Part shown: positions 45,401 through 53,342 of the stretch, in pieces | How positions within the stretch are numbered: position 1 is the stretch's first letter | Layout of the letters: each line of letters opens with the position of its first letter | Assembly: GCF_015265455.1 (NCBI RefSeq) | Contig: NZ_CP054492.1 | Span: 496,001 to 560,000 of the forward strand | DNA length: 64,000 nucleotides | Reading direction: 5' to 3' | Origin: Candidatus Sulfurimonas baltica | GTDB taxonomy: Bacteria > Campylobacterota > Campylobacteria > Campylobacterales > Sulfurimonadaceae | Program-made: the position numbers and the translations under genes | Notes under the pieces: model-generated | Database searches by the model: none | Seen by the model: only the letters and a program-made list of their open reading frames with translations | What the model was told of the DNA's origin: nothing

Positions 45401-47026
45401 TACAATTGGAGTGAAGTTAATATTAGGTCTATTTCGTACACACCTTACAGATGCTTCTTTATCTTTTTTACCGATTTCTTCTTGCCCAAAAAGATAGCCA
45501 TATCCATACAATGAATTTTTCATATCTACAGCCCACGAATAAGCACCCGATATATCAGAAGCACTCGTCCAATAGCTATAATCAACACCACCTAGACTAC
45601 TGTCTTCTGTAATAGTGTTTTGGAATGTGCTAACACCTTTTTCTTCCTGTATAAGCATTGACATTTCATCTAAAGTTGGAAGTTTCCAATTATCATAACC
45701 ACCGAGTACTAGATTATTACAATAATCTATAGAGTTATAGAAGGTAGCTTGTTTAACATTACCTCCATTGTCATTATAATTATCTTGCCAATCTAAGTTG
45801 TTTTTATTATCAATAACTATACCAGTTATACTGTTTCTTTGATATTGATGTGGTGCCTCTTCTATCTCTGTACCTCTCACACATTTAACGATAGCGATAG
45901 AACCATCACTTTTTGTACCAACTCCTTTTATAGCACTGATTTTCCAAATATCATCATCTGTTGTGGTAGCTTTATCATAAGATGAATAAGCATGCATCCA
46001 TTCCATAGCTATAGCACCTAATAAGCCTGTTGTATATTGTTCCTGAAATATATGATTTAATGCAGGCTCTTTTGTTAAATCAATTATAGATTTTAATTCT
46101 GTAAAATTAGGTACTCTCCAATCACTTAGACCTCCAAGTGTTAGTTCAGAACAGTAACTTTGAGCCTCTTCAATTGTAGCTGTTTTAATCTTATCTTCAT
46201 TATCTGGATAACTGTCTTGCCACTCTAGTTTTGTTGTATTATCAACGATAATTCTATCACTTCTATTTAATAGTTCGTACTTAGGCTCAACTGAAAAAGC
46301 GATAGTCTTAATTGTCCCATCCCCAGCTTTATAACTAAAGCTATCATTACCAATAAAATCAGTATTTGGTGTATATGTATAACTTCCATCAATATTTAAT
46401 GCAACTTTTCCATTTTTTGGTTGAGTTATAACTTCAAGTACCATATCACTTGCCGAAACTTGTTCCGCAGAGGCTGATTCTAAACTATTATTTACGATAA
46501 TATGTTTAACAAAATCATCCATATGATTTTTTGCTTCATCTTCTGTTACCAAGGTAATATTAAGAGCATTCTCAATATTAGTTACAAAAGTATTACTAGC
46601 AAAGTTAGTGTCAGTTGGTAATAAAATAGCCTTTACTTCATTGACTTTTAGTCCGTTACTTGGATCACTGTCTATATCTAATGTTTGTAAAAGTCTAGCA
46701 AGATTAAGCGCAGATATATCATCGTCAGGAAATAATGAATAAGGTGTGATAAAATCATTTTGGGCTTTAACACTACCTATTACAACATCACCTATTTTAA
46801 ATGTAACAGTATCACCCACATTACATGTGTATTCACCTTCGCTATTTGTTATACCTGCCTTACCTGATGAACAATCATAATTTAAACCTTCAACGGGACT
46901 ATCAATAAATTGACCAGTCACTGTAGTGATAGCGCTACTATCGCTACTGCTACCACTACCGCCACAACCACTTAAGACTAAACCAAAAGCCAATAAAAAG
47001 CCAATAAATATATTATTTGTTTTCAA
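42470..47026 (-). CDS. Giant surface lipoprotein with DUF1566, TSP3-like, FISUMP and PKD domains
   Basis: The 1518-residue protein has a lipobox (L-V-L-S-G-C) with lipidated Cys near 21. Next comes a cadherin-like Ig segment near 200-250 (N-D-S-F-S-Y-K-A-G-D-G). Two DUF1566 domains lie at about 260-385 and 392-532, then a long helical region at about 540-940. Calcium-binding TSP3-like repeats follow near 950-1000 (D-T-D-G-D-T, D-N-D-G-M-P-D). Two FISUMP-type lectin-like domains (about 1012-1219 and 1315-1517; W-L-D-R-N-L-G-A-S) flank a PKD domain (1225-1309). It is likely an outer-membrane adhesin or ligand-binding protein. It is cargo of the island; no secretion partner is adjacent. Confidence 0.85.
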   Translation of the reverse strand: MKTNNIFIGFLLAFGLVLSGCGGSGSSSDSSAITTVTGQFIDSPVEGLNYDCSSGKAGITNSEGEYTCNVGDTVTFKIGDVVIGSVKAQNDFITPYSLFPDDDISALNLARLLQTLDIDSDPSNGLKVNEVKAILLPTDTNFASNTFVTNIENALNITLVTEDEAKNHMDDFVKHIIVNNSLESASAEQVSASDMVLEVITQPKNGKVALNIDGSYTYTPNTDFIGNDSFSYKAGDGTIKTIAFSVEPKYELLNRSDRIIVDNTTKLEWQDSYPDNEDKIKTATIEEAQSYCSELTLGGLSDWRVPNFTELKSIIDLTKEPALNHIFQEQYTTGLLGAIAMEWMHAYSSYDKATTTDDDIWKISAIKGVGTKSDGSIAIVKCVRGTEIEEAPHQYQRNSITGIVIDNKNNLDWQDNYNDNGGNVKQATFYNSIDYCNNLVLGGYDNWKLPTLDEMSMLIQEEKGVSTFQNTITEDSSLGGVDYSYWTSASDISGAYSWAVDMKNSLYGYGYLFGQEEIGKKDKEASVRCVRNRPNINFTPIVINTTASPEANSAIADLVGTITISKLFADTSAEGLKTLATMAGDTSSAYKNTADILYYRSSVAFNQSSDWNSFTIKEAFRFDEEAKQFNALAGDATQKKLFYDNYIENSESFANGLTGLGMIIGGYNAWGHLQDGNYVAAGLESYSIGLDGITLGASLASVKIASSSLLGQVLSGTSKINITSSLASAIMSGYTVFRDTELQTILESYITRHQTNSDMRMFYINKLVEAYIESTIDYVTTPEKPASDMIPVFSNILKNYFINKSNGDVLMGDDVFYQYLNNLYVLQNNYQATSINELSRENILEIAATFTIRAMAEEEDNILETEMINLTSSDNFRLSDYLASITGDGAFDMFRKINEVREALFSSNLQRDIESSYKMFLAEHTLNVLYESGQLYTEIFSVDGTEFDTDGDTIPNLIDTDDDNDGMPDKWEIANGLDPLADDASLDNDGDGRNNLFEYQDGTNPLVIDTIAYIAHNGVTYGTVTSPYTQKVWLDRNLGASKVCTAYNDTACYGDYYQWGREADGHEKSNSTITSTQASDITSVGDNYIKNSSYPYDWTGTDSNGSVRLLNWSATDGSSICPVGYRVPTEVELKAETTDVIEGLGGRQNIFDDFLKLPAAGWRLYTDGIVREEASDGKYWVNSPEFSYSRGLVFGPVGMSFGSYGRSRAHSIRCIQDTTQYNTAPTANAGADQNVTEGTSVTLDATASSDSDGTIASHEWKDGTTVLSTAVSFSKSDFTVGTHTITLTVTDNGGATATDTVVVTVNAQTLTIFQSGNTWKGLVYETAISPYTGRVWLDRNLGASQACTAYNDTACYGDYYQWGRGTDGHQISTSTTIMTQAIDVNNAGANFIVKGTDWSVADWSSVDSNGSIRNTNWSKTDGTSICPIGYKVPTIEEIRLENISNSSLDAYNHFLKLPSAGYRYGHSGGSMLEEGTFGYYWTSSSNFSGSYDFFFYTNHSYPNHIGRADGYPVRCIKD

Positions 47027-47093
47027 ACTTTACCCCTTATAATTAAACAATGGATTCAGTATAGCTAATCATTGTTATATTTAATGTTACTCA

Positions 47094-48571
47094 ACTTTCG
47101 CACATAGATTTCACTAAATCCACGAACTTAATTTGAGTATTAAAGCCCATAAATAGCCACTTTTTAGTATAATTTTGTCACCACAACATCAAAAATACAA
47201 GGCTATTTTATGGAACTTGACAATTATATACAAACTGCAGTGAGAAGCATATTAAAGAATCCAATACTTGAAGTGCTAACAGAGATAAAAATCACAAAAA
47301 TACTTAAGCAGAGCAACTTCATTAAACGAAATGTTGGCTATCCACCATTTCAAATAATATTACACTTCGTTTATATGTTAGTGATGCAAAAACGCCAGTC
47401 AACATTTATAAAAAAGAGCGATAGTGCATTTGGGAAAGATGCCTATTACAGATTTATCAAAGATAGTCGTTACAACTGGCGAAAGTTTTTAATGCTAAGT
47501 ACTACTGCACTTTTGCAAAGAATAAAACCACTACATAAAAATGGTGAACATCGCTTACTCATTATTGACGATACAGTAGAGTCTAAGAGAGGTAAATACA
47601 TTGAGGGAAGCTGTAAATATATTTGGAGCAATAAAGAACATAGGAGTATCAATGCGCTCAATATCGTATCTCTAAATTATGCAGATTCACATTCAACTTT
47701 TCAATTAGATTTTTCTATAAAAATGAATGGTAGCAATAGAAAAGATATTTCAGAGTTCACAAATAAGCTACATCACAGAAGTAATGCATATCAGAGAAAG
47801 AGTGAAATTACTAAAGGCAAAAATATACTAGCTATTGAGATGCTGCAAAGAGCTTTGGATAACGGTGTTGATGCAGATTACTTGCTCGTAGATAGCTGGT
47901 ATGCTAAACCGAATTTCATACATCAAGCTAATGAACTTGGTATGCCAGTAATAGCAAGACTTCCAAACAATAAACTTATTTGGAACTTTAAAGGCAAACA
48001 TAAAACTATGAATGCAATCTATGACAGTATGAAAAACTATCGTCACAAAAGTAGTGGTAAACATGGCAAAATATCGTACAAATATTTCGATGCCATTGTA
48101 GAACATGCAGTTTTAGGTAAAGTCAAGCTCGTATTTTTACACACAGGTAAAGAGTTGTTAGTTTTTATCTCAAGTGATATTACTATTGCAGGCAAAGAGA
48201 TTCTAGCAACTTATAAAAAGAGATGGAATATTGAACAAGGCTATAAAGATCTCAGAAACCTCTTCGGTTTTGGAAAAGAAGAAAATCGTATCTATGAATC
48301 ACTAATTGCAAAAATAACACTATCTATGTTTGCATATAACATTGTAAGTTATATTAACCGTATAAAGCATGAACCACAAACTCTTGGAGAACTCTTTAGA
48401 GATTTAGAATGTGAGCTTGAAACACTGGCAATATCAATGCAACTCTTTATTAAAATACTGACAAAAATCTCTGAAATCCAAAATGTTGTCAAGGATAATA
48501 AAAATTTACTCAATATTATCGCTGTGCTCAGTGCTTATACTCAAAAAGAGTTAGGTTTTATGTGCGAAAGT
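47094..48571 (+). mobile_element. IS4-like insertion sequence
   Basis: A 13-bp perfect terminal inverted repeat, ACTTTCGCACATA, lies at 47094-47106 and inverted at 48559-48571, enclosing one transposase gene. No target duplication is evident. A third, solitary copy of the repeat lies at 49813-49823. Confidence 0.8.
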
Positions 48572-48583
48572 CGCCACGTTTAA
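47210..48583 (+). CDS. IS4-family transposase
   Basis: The 457-residue DDE transposase has first Asp in L-L-I-I-D-D-T, second in Y-L-L-V-D-S-W-Y and the IS4 signature around the Glu (W-N-I-E-Q-G-Y-K-D-L-R). The N-terminal half is basic and would bind the ends. The coding sequence runs 12 bases past the inner edge of the right inverted repeat, so the repeat encodes its C-terminus. The gene appears intact. Confidence 0.9.
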   Translation: MELDNYIQTAVRSILKNPILEVLTEIKITKILKQSNFIKRNVGYPPFQIILHFVYMLVMQKRQSTFIKKSDSAFGKDAYYRFIKDSRYNWRKFLMLSTTALLQRIKPLHKNGEHRLLIIDDTVESKRGKYIEGSCKYIWSNKEHRSINALNIVSLNYADSHSTFQLDFSIKMNGSNRKDISEFTNKLHHRSNAYQRKSEITKGKNILAIEMLQRALDNGVDADYLLVDSWYAKPNFIHQANELGMPVIARLPNNKLIWNFKGKHKTMNAIYDSMKNYRHKSSGKHGKISYKYFDAIVEHAVLGKVKLVFLHTGKELLVFISSDITIAGKEILATYKKRWNIEQGYKDLRNLFGFGKEENRIYESLIAKITLSMFAYNIVSYINRIKHEPQTLGELFRDLECELETLAISMQLFIKILTKISEIQNVVKDNKNLLNIIAVLSAYTQKELGFMCESRHV

Positions 48584-48626
48584 CTTCCTTTAAAAATGAT
48601 ACCGATAGTAACAATTCTCTTCAATT

Positions 48627-49625
48627 TTATTCCATATCAGAAGCTTCATGAGTATTATAATTTTCATTATATTTTCTATTATTTTTATAAAGAGAATGTG
48701 CAGTAAGTATTATTTTTCGCATGACAGCAATTTGAGCAGATGTTGTATGTTTTCCTTTAGATTTCAATCTCTCATAAAAACTTTTAAAATTTTTATCATG
48801 TTGTACAGCAGTAAGAACTGACATAAAAATCACACTTCTATATAGACTTGCGCCTGACTTTGCTATTTTATAACCTGATTGAATTGATGTACCGGATTGT
48901 CTATAAATTGGATTTAGACCTGTTAACGAGGTAATCTGCCTTTGATTAGCTTCTGGGTATTTTAAAAAGAGATGTAAAAGTACAATGGCACCAATTTGAC
49001 CAACTCCTTTTATTGATATAATATTGTCATATGCAATTTTATATTCATCCGTAGAATCAATTAAAGTTTGTACTTGTTCAATAATTCTAAGCTCTTTTTC
49101 TTTCGATTCTTTGATAGACTTTTTAAGTTCTTTAATTGAGAAGTTATCACCATCTTTACTTGTCAATGCTTCAAGATGATTCTTCTGTTGTGTTGTTTGT
49201 TTTTTCGTGAATTTATAAAAACTCATCAACTCCTTAATATGTTCTATATCTTCGTTATATACAGGAACCTTGATCTGATTATCTTTAGCTAAATGAAGAG
49301 CTTTTGAAAGAACTCTAGCATCTTCAATATCATTTTTTACTTCCACTCCCAATGCTTTAGCATAATTACTAAACTGCTTAGGATTTATGATAAAACACTT
49401 GATATTTTGTTCTGAAGAATATTTTCTAAGTGCTTCAGAATAACTACCTGTTGGCTCAAAAATAAAGACAATATTCTCCATCTCTTTTTTATATATTTTT
49501 TTTAATTTAGAGATAAGAGACCTGAAACCTTTAATGCTATTCTCTAAAACTAAATCCTGCTTATTCTTTGCTATATGAATATTTATACTTGCTTTTGATA
49601 CATCAATTCCGATACAATTTGACAC
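48627..49625 (-). CDS. IS110-family DEDD transposase
   Basis: The 332-residue protein has the N-terminal RuvC-like DEDD domain (C-I-G-I-D-V-S-K, V-F-I-F-E-P-T-G-S-Y, then N-D-I-E-D-A-R-V-L). A coiled-coil middle and the C-terminal Tnp_20 domain follow (I-K-G-V-G-Q-I-G-A, L-T-G-L-N-P-I-Y-R-Q-S-G, then the catalytic Ser region). IS110 enzymes recombine DNA guided by a structured bridge RNA from the element's non-coding end. The gene seems intact; element ends cannot be set by eye because this family lacks inverted repeats. Confidence 0.92.
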   Translation of the reverse strand: MSNCIGIDVSKASINIHIAKNKQDLVLENSIKGFRSLISKLKKIYKKEMENIVFIFEPTGSYSEALRKYSSEQNIKCFIINPKQFSNYAKALGVEVKNDIEDARVLSKALHLAKDNQIKVPVYNEDIEHIKELMSFYKFTKKQTTQQKNHLEALTSKDGDNFSIKELKKSIKESKEKELRIIEQVQTLIDSTDEYKIAYDNIISIKGVGQIGAIVLLHLFLKYPEANQRQITSLTGLNPIYRQSGTSIQSGYKIAKSGASLYRSVIFMSVLTAVQHDKNFKSFYERLKSKGKHTTSAQIAVMRKIILTAHSLYKNNRKYNENYNTHEASDME

Positions 49626-49812
49626 CGTGAACCTCCTACTATTTTAAGAGAGTTCGTTAGCATAGGAGTAAACTCCTATGTGACTTTTAAGCAATAATAC
49701 TACACATAACTTTGCCTCGTGATTCAATCCGATCTAGCTTCAACTTTTTCTTGCAAAAAAAAGATATTAGAAACCGATCCACTCGCCACTCAAATTTAAA
49801 GTGTAATTATCC
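49626..49812 (-). ncRNA. Candidate bridge RNA region of the IS110 element
   Basis: The 187 bases upstream of the IS110 gene hold no coding frame. They carry a strong hairpin (CATAGGAGT/ACTCCTATG at 49661-49680) close to the gene and further partial dyads. In the IS110 group the bridge RNA is transcribed from the long non-coding end upstream of the recombinase. The call rests on position and one hairpin; the guide loops were not resolved. Confidence 0.45.
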
Positions 49813-49823
49813 GACTTTCGCAC
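49813..49823. repeat. Solitary copy of the IS4-type terminal repeat
   Basis: ACTTTCGCACA matches the first 11 bases of the IS4-like terminal repeat at 47094, in the same orientation, but no partner or transposase adjoins it. It may be the scar of a deleted copy. The remaining 49824-49944 shows no feature. Confidence 0.55.
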
Positions 49824-49944
49824 AAGCTAGACTATGCCGCTTTAGTTAAGTACCGATACATTACTTCTAACGAACAACTCAAAAGAAGTATAAACTAAAA
49901 ATTTACAAAAAAAAGAACATACGAGTTGAGTAATGTTATATTAT

Positions 49945-51444
49945 GAGACCACTGCACAGTAAATAACCCCAGAACATCAAGGAAAACTCCCTAAAACAAG
50001 CACTTTAACAGCACTTTTTGGCTAAAATATCTGCTATAAACAAGGTAGAGACATGGCATTTAAAGATACAAACAACACATTTTCAGATATAGCAATAACA
50101 TCAAGACTCCATAAGGTAAATTCGTTTCTTAAAGAGTTAGATTCAATAATAAACTTTGAGAAACTAAGACCAATACTAAATAAAAATGGTAGAGGCGGAA
50201 AGAATGCTACTGGCTCGCCTGCTTATGACAATGTGTTAATGTTTAGAATACTCCTCGTGCAAAAATACTACAACCTCAGTGATCAATCAATGGAAGATGC
50301 ACTTTATGTCAATTTATTGTTTATAAGGTTTGTTGGACTTAGTTTAGAAGATACCGTACCAGACGAATCTACAATTTGTAGATTTAGAAACTCACTACTT
50401 GCAAATAAACTATATGATAAGCTTTTTAATGCAGTCAACAAACAACTAGAAGATAATAACTTTATCGCCAAAGAGGGTAAATCAGTATTAGTAGATGCTT
50501 CTCTTATCAAAAGTGAAAACACTCAAATCAACAATAAAACTAAAGAGCAAAAAAGTGAAGATAAATTAAAAGTAGAAACTGATAATAGCAAACTAGACAT
50601 TCAAATAAATGAAGAGCTAAAATCAAGAACACCTTCAAAAAAGAAAATAGAAAAATTGTTAAACGCTAAAGAATACAATTCAAAAACAATGAAAAACGCT
50701 CAACTGGACACACTTCAAGATATAGATACTAAAGATGTAAAAATTTCTCAAGAGATTATTGAAAATGAGAAAGATAGCTATGAGCATAAGAATAAAATAG
50801 ATACAGATATAAGAATAGGTTACCAATCCTCAAAAAAACAATATACACAAGGATATAAAACTCATATTGCATCAGATGAAGAGAGCGGAGTGATTCTAAA
50901 AACAATGACTACATTTGCTAACACTTCAGATATAGATGTGCTTGAACCATTTATAGAATCAATTCCAAATGTAAAAGCTTGTTATGCCGATAAAGCCTAT
51001 AAGTCCAAAGAGATAGATGAGCTTCTGCAATCAAAAGATATTGAGAATATGATATGTCTTAAAGAGAAGCAGAAAATGAGCAGTGATGAGAGAAAAATCC
51101 AGCGAGAAGATGAGAAACCAAAACACAAGATAAGAGCAAAAGTTGAACATAGATTCGCAGATTTGAAAGTTCAAATGAAAGGACATACTACAAGATTTAT
51201 AGGTTTGGTTAGAAACAATATGAATTTTACCATCGCTTGTATAGCAGCTAACCTAAGATTATTGGCATATAGACAGATGAACATGAGAAAGAGTGTTAAT
51301 AGATGAAAGAGATAGAAGTAAATATCTCAAATATCCATAATATTAATGGAATATATTATCAATTTGGAATATACGAAAGTGTATTTTTTTAAATATTTGC
51401 AAAATTAGATGCAAATGAACTTCTTGTTGTTATGCAGTGCTCCC
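49945..51444 (+). mobile_element. IS5-like insertion sequence with 5-bp ATTAT flanks
   Basis: The left end is GAGACCACTGCACA at 49945 and the right end (reverse complement) is GGGAGCACTGCATA ending at 51444; 11 of 14 bases match. Both ends are bordered by ATTAT (49940-49944 and 51445-51449), a possible target duplication, although the AT-rich context weakens it. Confidence 0.65.
50053..51306 (+). CDS. IS5/IS1182-type transposase
   Basis: The 417-residue protein has the N-terminal DUF772-like region (R-I-L-L-V-Q-K-Y-Y-N-L-S-D ... F-V-G-L-S-L, P-D-E-S-T-I-C-R-F-R). The DDE residues are D in V-L-V-D-A-S-L, D in C-Y-A-D-K-A-Y and E in A-K-V-E-H-R-F-A. A Lys/Glu-rich insertion spans about 165-250. 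It appears intact. Confidence 0.9.
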   Translation: MAFKDTNNTFSDIAITSRLHKVNSFLKELDSIINFEKLRPILNKNGRGGKNATGSPAYDNVLMFRILLVQKYYNLSDQSMEDALYVNLLFIRFVGLSLEDTVPDESTICRFRNSLLANKLYDKLFNAVNKQLEDNNFIAKEGKSVLVDASLIKSENTQINNKTKEQKSEDKLKVETDNSKLDIQINEELKSRTPSKKKIEKLLNAKEYNSKTMKNAQLDTLQDIDTKDVKISQEIIENEKDSYEHKNKIDTDIRIGYQSSKKQYTQGYKTHIASDEESGVILKTMTTFANTSDIDVLEPFIESIPNVKACYADKAYKSKEIDELLQSKDIENMICLKEKQKMSSDERKIQREDEKPKHKIRAKVEHRFADLKVQMKGHTTRFIGLVRNNMNFTIACIAANLRLLAYRQMNMRKSVNR

Positions 51445-51574
51445 ATTATGTAAATATAGGTGGGGGGGTGAATTTATTGTGTATTTATGATACAAAAGTA
51501 ATACAGTCTTCATATATAAAATACTACGCCATCGACCCATAAGATAGATGCTTTTTAGTCAGTTAATGCTGTAT

Positions 51575-51607
51575 GATGATATGGAATTAGTAGATTATGG
51601 ACTTTAG
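51575..51607 (+). pseudogene. Duplicate of the integrase C-terminal end
   Basis: Eleven codons, D-D-M-E-L-V-D-Y-G-L and a stop, repeat exactly the last ten residues of the tyrosine recombinase ending at 41803, with a few silent base changes. The sequence before it has diverged. The rest of 51307-51744 shows no gene, only the IS5 end and a G7 run. Confidence 0.7.
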
Positions 51608-51744
51608 TAGTAAGTATGTTCTGTAATCATATAGTTAATTGCTATATTGGCAATTATTTATTTTTAAGCAGTATATTTGATTGAAAATACTATAATTGTA
51701 TAGAAAGTTGCTTCTTTGGCATTTTTTATAACGAAAGGAAGACT

Positions 51745-52392
51745 ATGGATATAGCTATTGAAAAAAGTTTACAACAATGCAAAACTCATATTATAGACCA
51801 TGCTACACTATCTTCAATAATCCTAAATAATGGCTATACTGGAATAAATGATAAGATAAACAAGTTAAAGAGAAAAGGGCATATAGAGACTCTAAAAAGA
51901 GGCTTATATCTACATATATCTCCTTTTGTTGAAAACCCTATCTCAAAAGAGATCATTGCTAATACGATGTTAAGCCCATCATATATATCATTTGATTATG
52001 CACTCTATTATTATGGACTGATTCCAGAGAGTGTATTTGATGTAACTTCTGCTACAACAAAAATATCTAAATCATTTAAAACTACTAATGGAACCTTTAG
52101 CTTTAGACATGTAAAAAAAGAGTTATTTTCTGTCGGATTAGTAATAGAGTCAACAAAAAATGGCAATTTTTTAATAGCTACGAAAGAAAAAGCACTCTGT
52201 GATAAAGTTTACTATACAAAAGATATCCAAATTACTTCTAAAAAATCTATGATTAGCTTTCTAGTTGATGACTTAAGAATAGATGTAGATGAGCTTGAAG
52301 ATTGTGATATAGATATATTTGTAAAATATTTTGAAATAAGCAAATCAAAGAAAATCAAGTTTTTAATAGAAGCGTTAGAGGATATAGCATGA
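51745..52392 (+). CDS. AbiEi-type antitoxin
   Basis: The 215-residue protein has an N-terminal winged-helix (about 10-65, K-L-K-R-K-G-H-I-E-T-L-K-R-G-L-Y), then the AbiEi core (S-Y-I-S-F-D-Y-A-L-Y-Y-Y-G-L-I-P, T-K-E-K-A-L-C-D-K). AbiEi proteins repress their operon and neutralise the AbiEii nucleotidyltransferase in type IV toxin-antitoxin systems, often with phage abortive infection. GAAAGGAAGA precedes the start. The stop overlaps the toxin start by 4 bases. Confidence 0.85.
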   Translation: MDIAIEKSLQQCKTHIIDHATLSSIILNNGYTGINDKINKLKRKGHIETLKRGLYLHISPFVENPISKEIIANTMLSPSYISFDYALYYYGLIPESVFDVTSATTKISKSFKTTNGTFSFRHVKKELFSVGLVIESTKNGNFLIATKEKALCDKVYYTKDIQITSKKSMISFLVDDLRIDVDELEDCDIDIFVKYFEISKSKKIKFLIEALEDIA

Positions 52393-53264
52393 ATATAATA
52401 GAACAGATGTTGTCAAACTATGACATAGCGAATGAAGCTGATCTCATTAATGCTTTAAAAGAAGTATTTCAAGAGATTGCACTTCTAGGGCTATACCATG
52501 GTGGTTTTTTTGAAAAAGCTGCTTTTTATGGCGGAACTGCTTTACGAATATTGTACGGTCTTCCAAGATTTTCAGAAGATTTAGATTTTACGCTTTTAGA
52601 AAAGAATAGTGACTTTGATATAGAGCAATACTTTAGTTCCATAATAGATGAGTTTGAAGCATTAGGGATTAAGATAGATATAGCAAAAAAGGTAAAAAAA
52701 GATTTTGGAAGTGATATAGCTTCTGCATTTTTAAAAAACGGTACTTCTATTCATACACTAAAAATTCAAGCTGATGATTTAGGAAATATTTTAGATGGGA
52801 TACATAGTGGCAAAAAACTAAAAATTAAATTTGAAGTTGATATAAATCCACCTCTTAAATTTCAAACTGAGTCAAAAACTTTACTACTTCCAAAAACATT
52901 TAATATTATTTCAATGACTCTTCCAAATTTATATGCAGGAAAAATGCATGCAGTTTTATGTAGAAAATGGCTCTCAAGAGTAAAAGGTCGTGACTGGTAT
53001 GATTTTGAATGGTATGTAAAAAGAAATACCTCCTTAAACTTGGAGCATTTACAAGAAAGAATGTATGAAAGTGGTGATTTAGATAAAGATACAAAACTTG
53101 ATGAAAAATCATTTAAAGAACTGATGTATAAGAGAATTGAAGAACTAGATGTCGATGGAGCGATTAAAGAGGTTAATCCATTTATCAGAGATAAGAGTGG
53201 ATTTGAGTTTTGGTCGAAAGATTACTTTAAACTATTAACAGACAAAATGATATTTGAAAAATAG
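52389..53264 (+). CDS. AbiEii-type nucleotidyltransferase toxin
   Basis: The 291-residue protein has the DUF1814 nucleotidyltransferase signature G-G-T-A-L-R-I-L-Y-G-L-P-R-F-S-E-D-L-D-F near residues 49-68, with the DxD metal pair. It also has K-x-H-A-V-L-C-R and R-V-K-G-R-D-W-Y-D-F-E-W typical of the family. It would nucleotidylate a cellular RNA or protein when freed from AbiEi. It is translationally coupled to the antitoxin. Confidence 0.87.
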   Translation: MNIIEQMLSNYDIANEADLINALKEVFQEIALLGLYHGGFFEKAAFYGGTALRILYGLPRFSEDLDFTLLEKNSDFDIEQYFSSIIDEFEALGIKIDIAKKVKKDFGSDIASAFLKNGTSIHTLKIQADDLGNILDGIHSGKKLKIKFEVDINPPLKFQTESKTLLLPKTFNIISMTLPNLYAGKMHAVLCRKWLSRVKGRDWYDFEWYVKRNTSLNLEHLQERMYESGDLDKDTKLDEKSFKELMYKRIEELDVDGAIKEVNPFIRDKSGFEFWSKDYFKLLTDKMIFEK

Positions 53265-53298
53265 GATTAAATCTTGTAAAGTTTGAAGTGATAGTAAG

Positions 53299-53325
53299 AT
53301 TGGATGAAGCATTAAATATCTGATT
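53299..53325 (+). pseudogene. Fragment of an IS256-type transposase 3' end
   Basis: The frame R-L-D-E-A-L-N-I followed by a stop resembles the C-terminal R-L-D-D-A-L-N-L of the intact transposase next door, but on the opposite strand. The base sequence matches 42079-42099 at 20 of 21 positions. Likely a relic of an older copy. Confidence 0.45.
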
Positions 53326-53342
53326 TGAAGGTAGTGTTCAAG

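Noticed and set aside
42427-47026. Diversity-generating retroelement: lectin-fold protein with a hairpin after its 3' end
   Set aside because: No reverse transcriptase, no accessory gene and no second near-copy of the 3' end with A-biased differences was seen in the window. The hairpin is explained as a terminator.
51462-51468. G7 run as a phase-variation tract
   Set aside because: Shorter than typical variable tracts and not placed in a gene or promoter that I can support.
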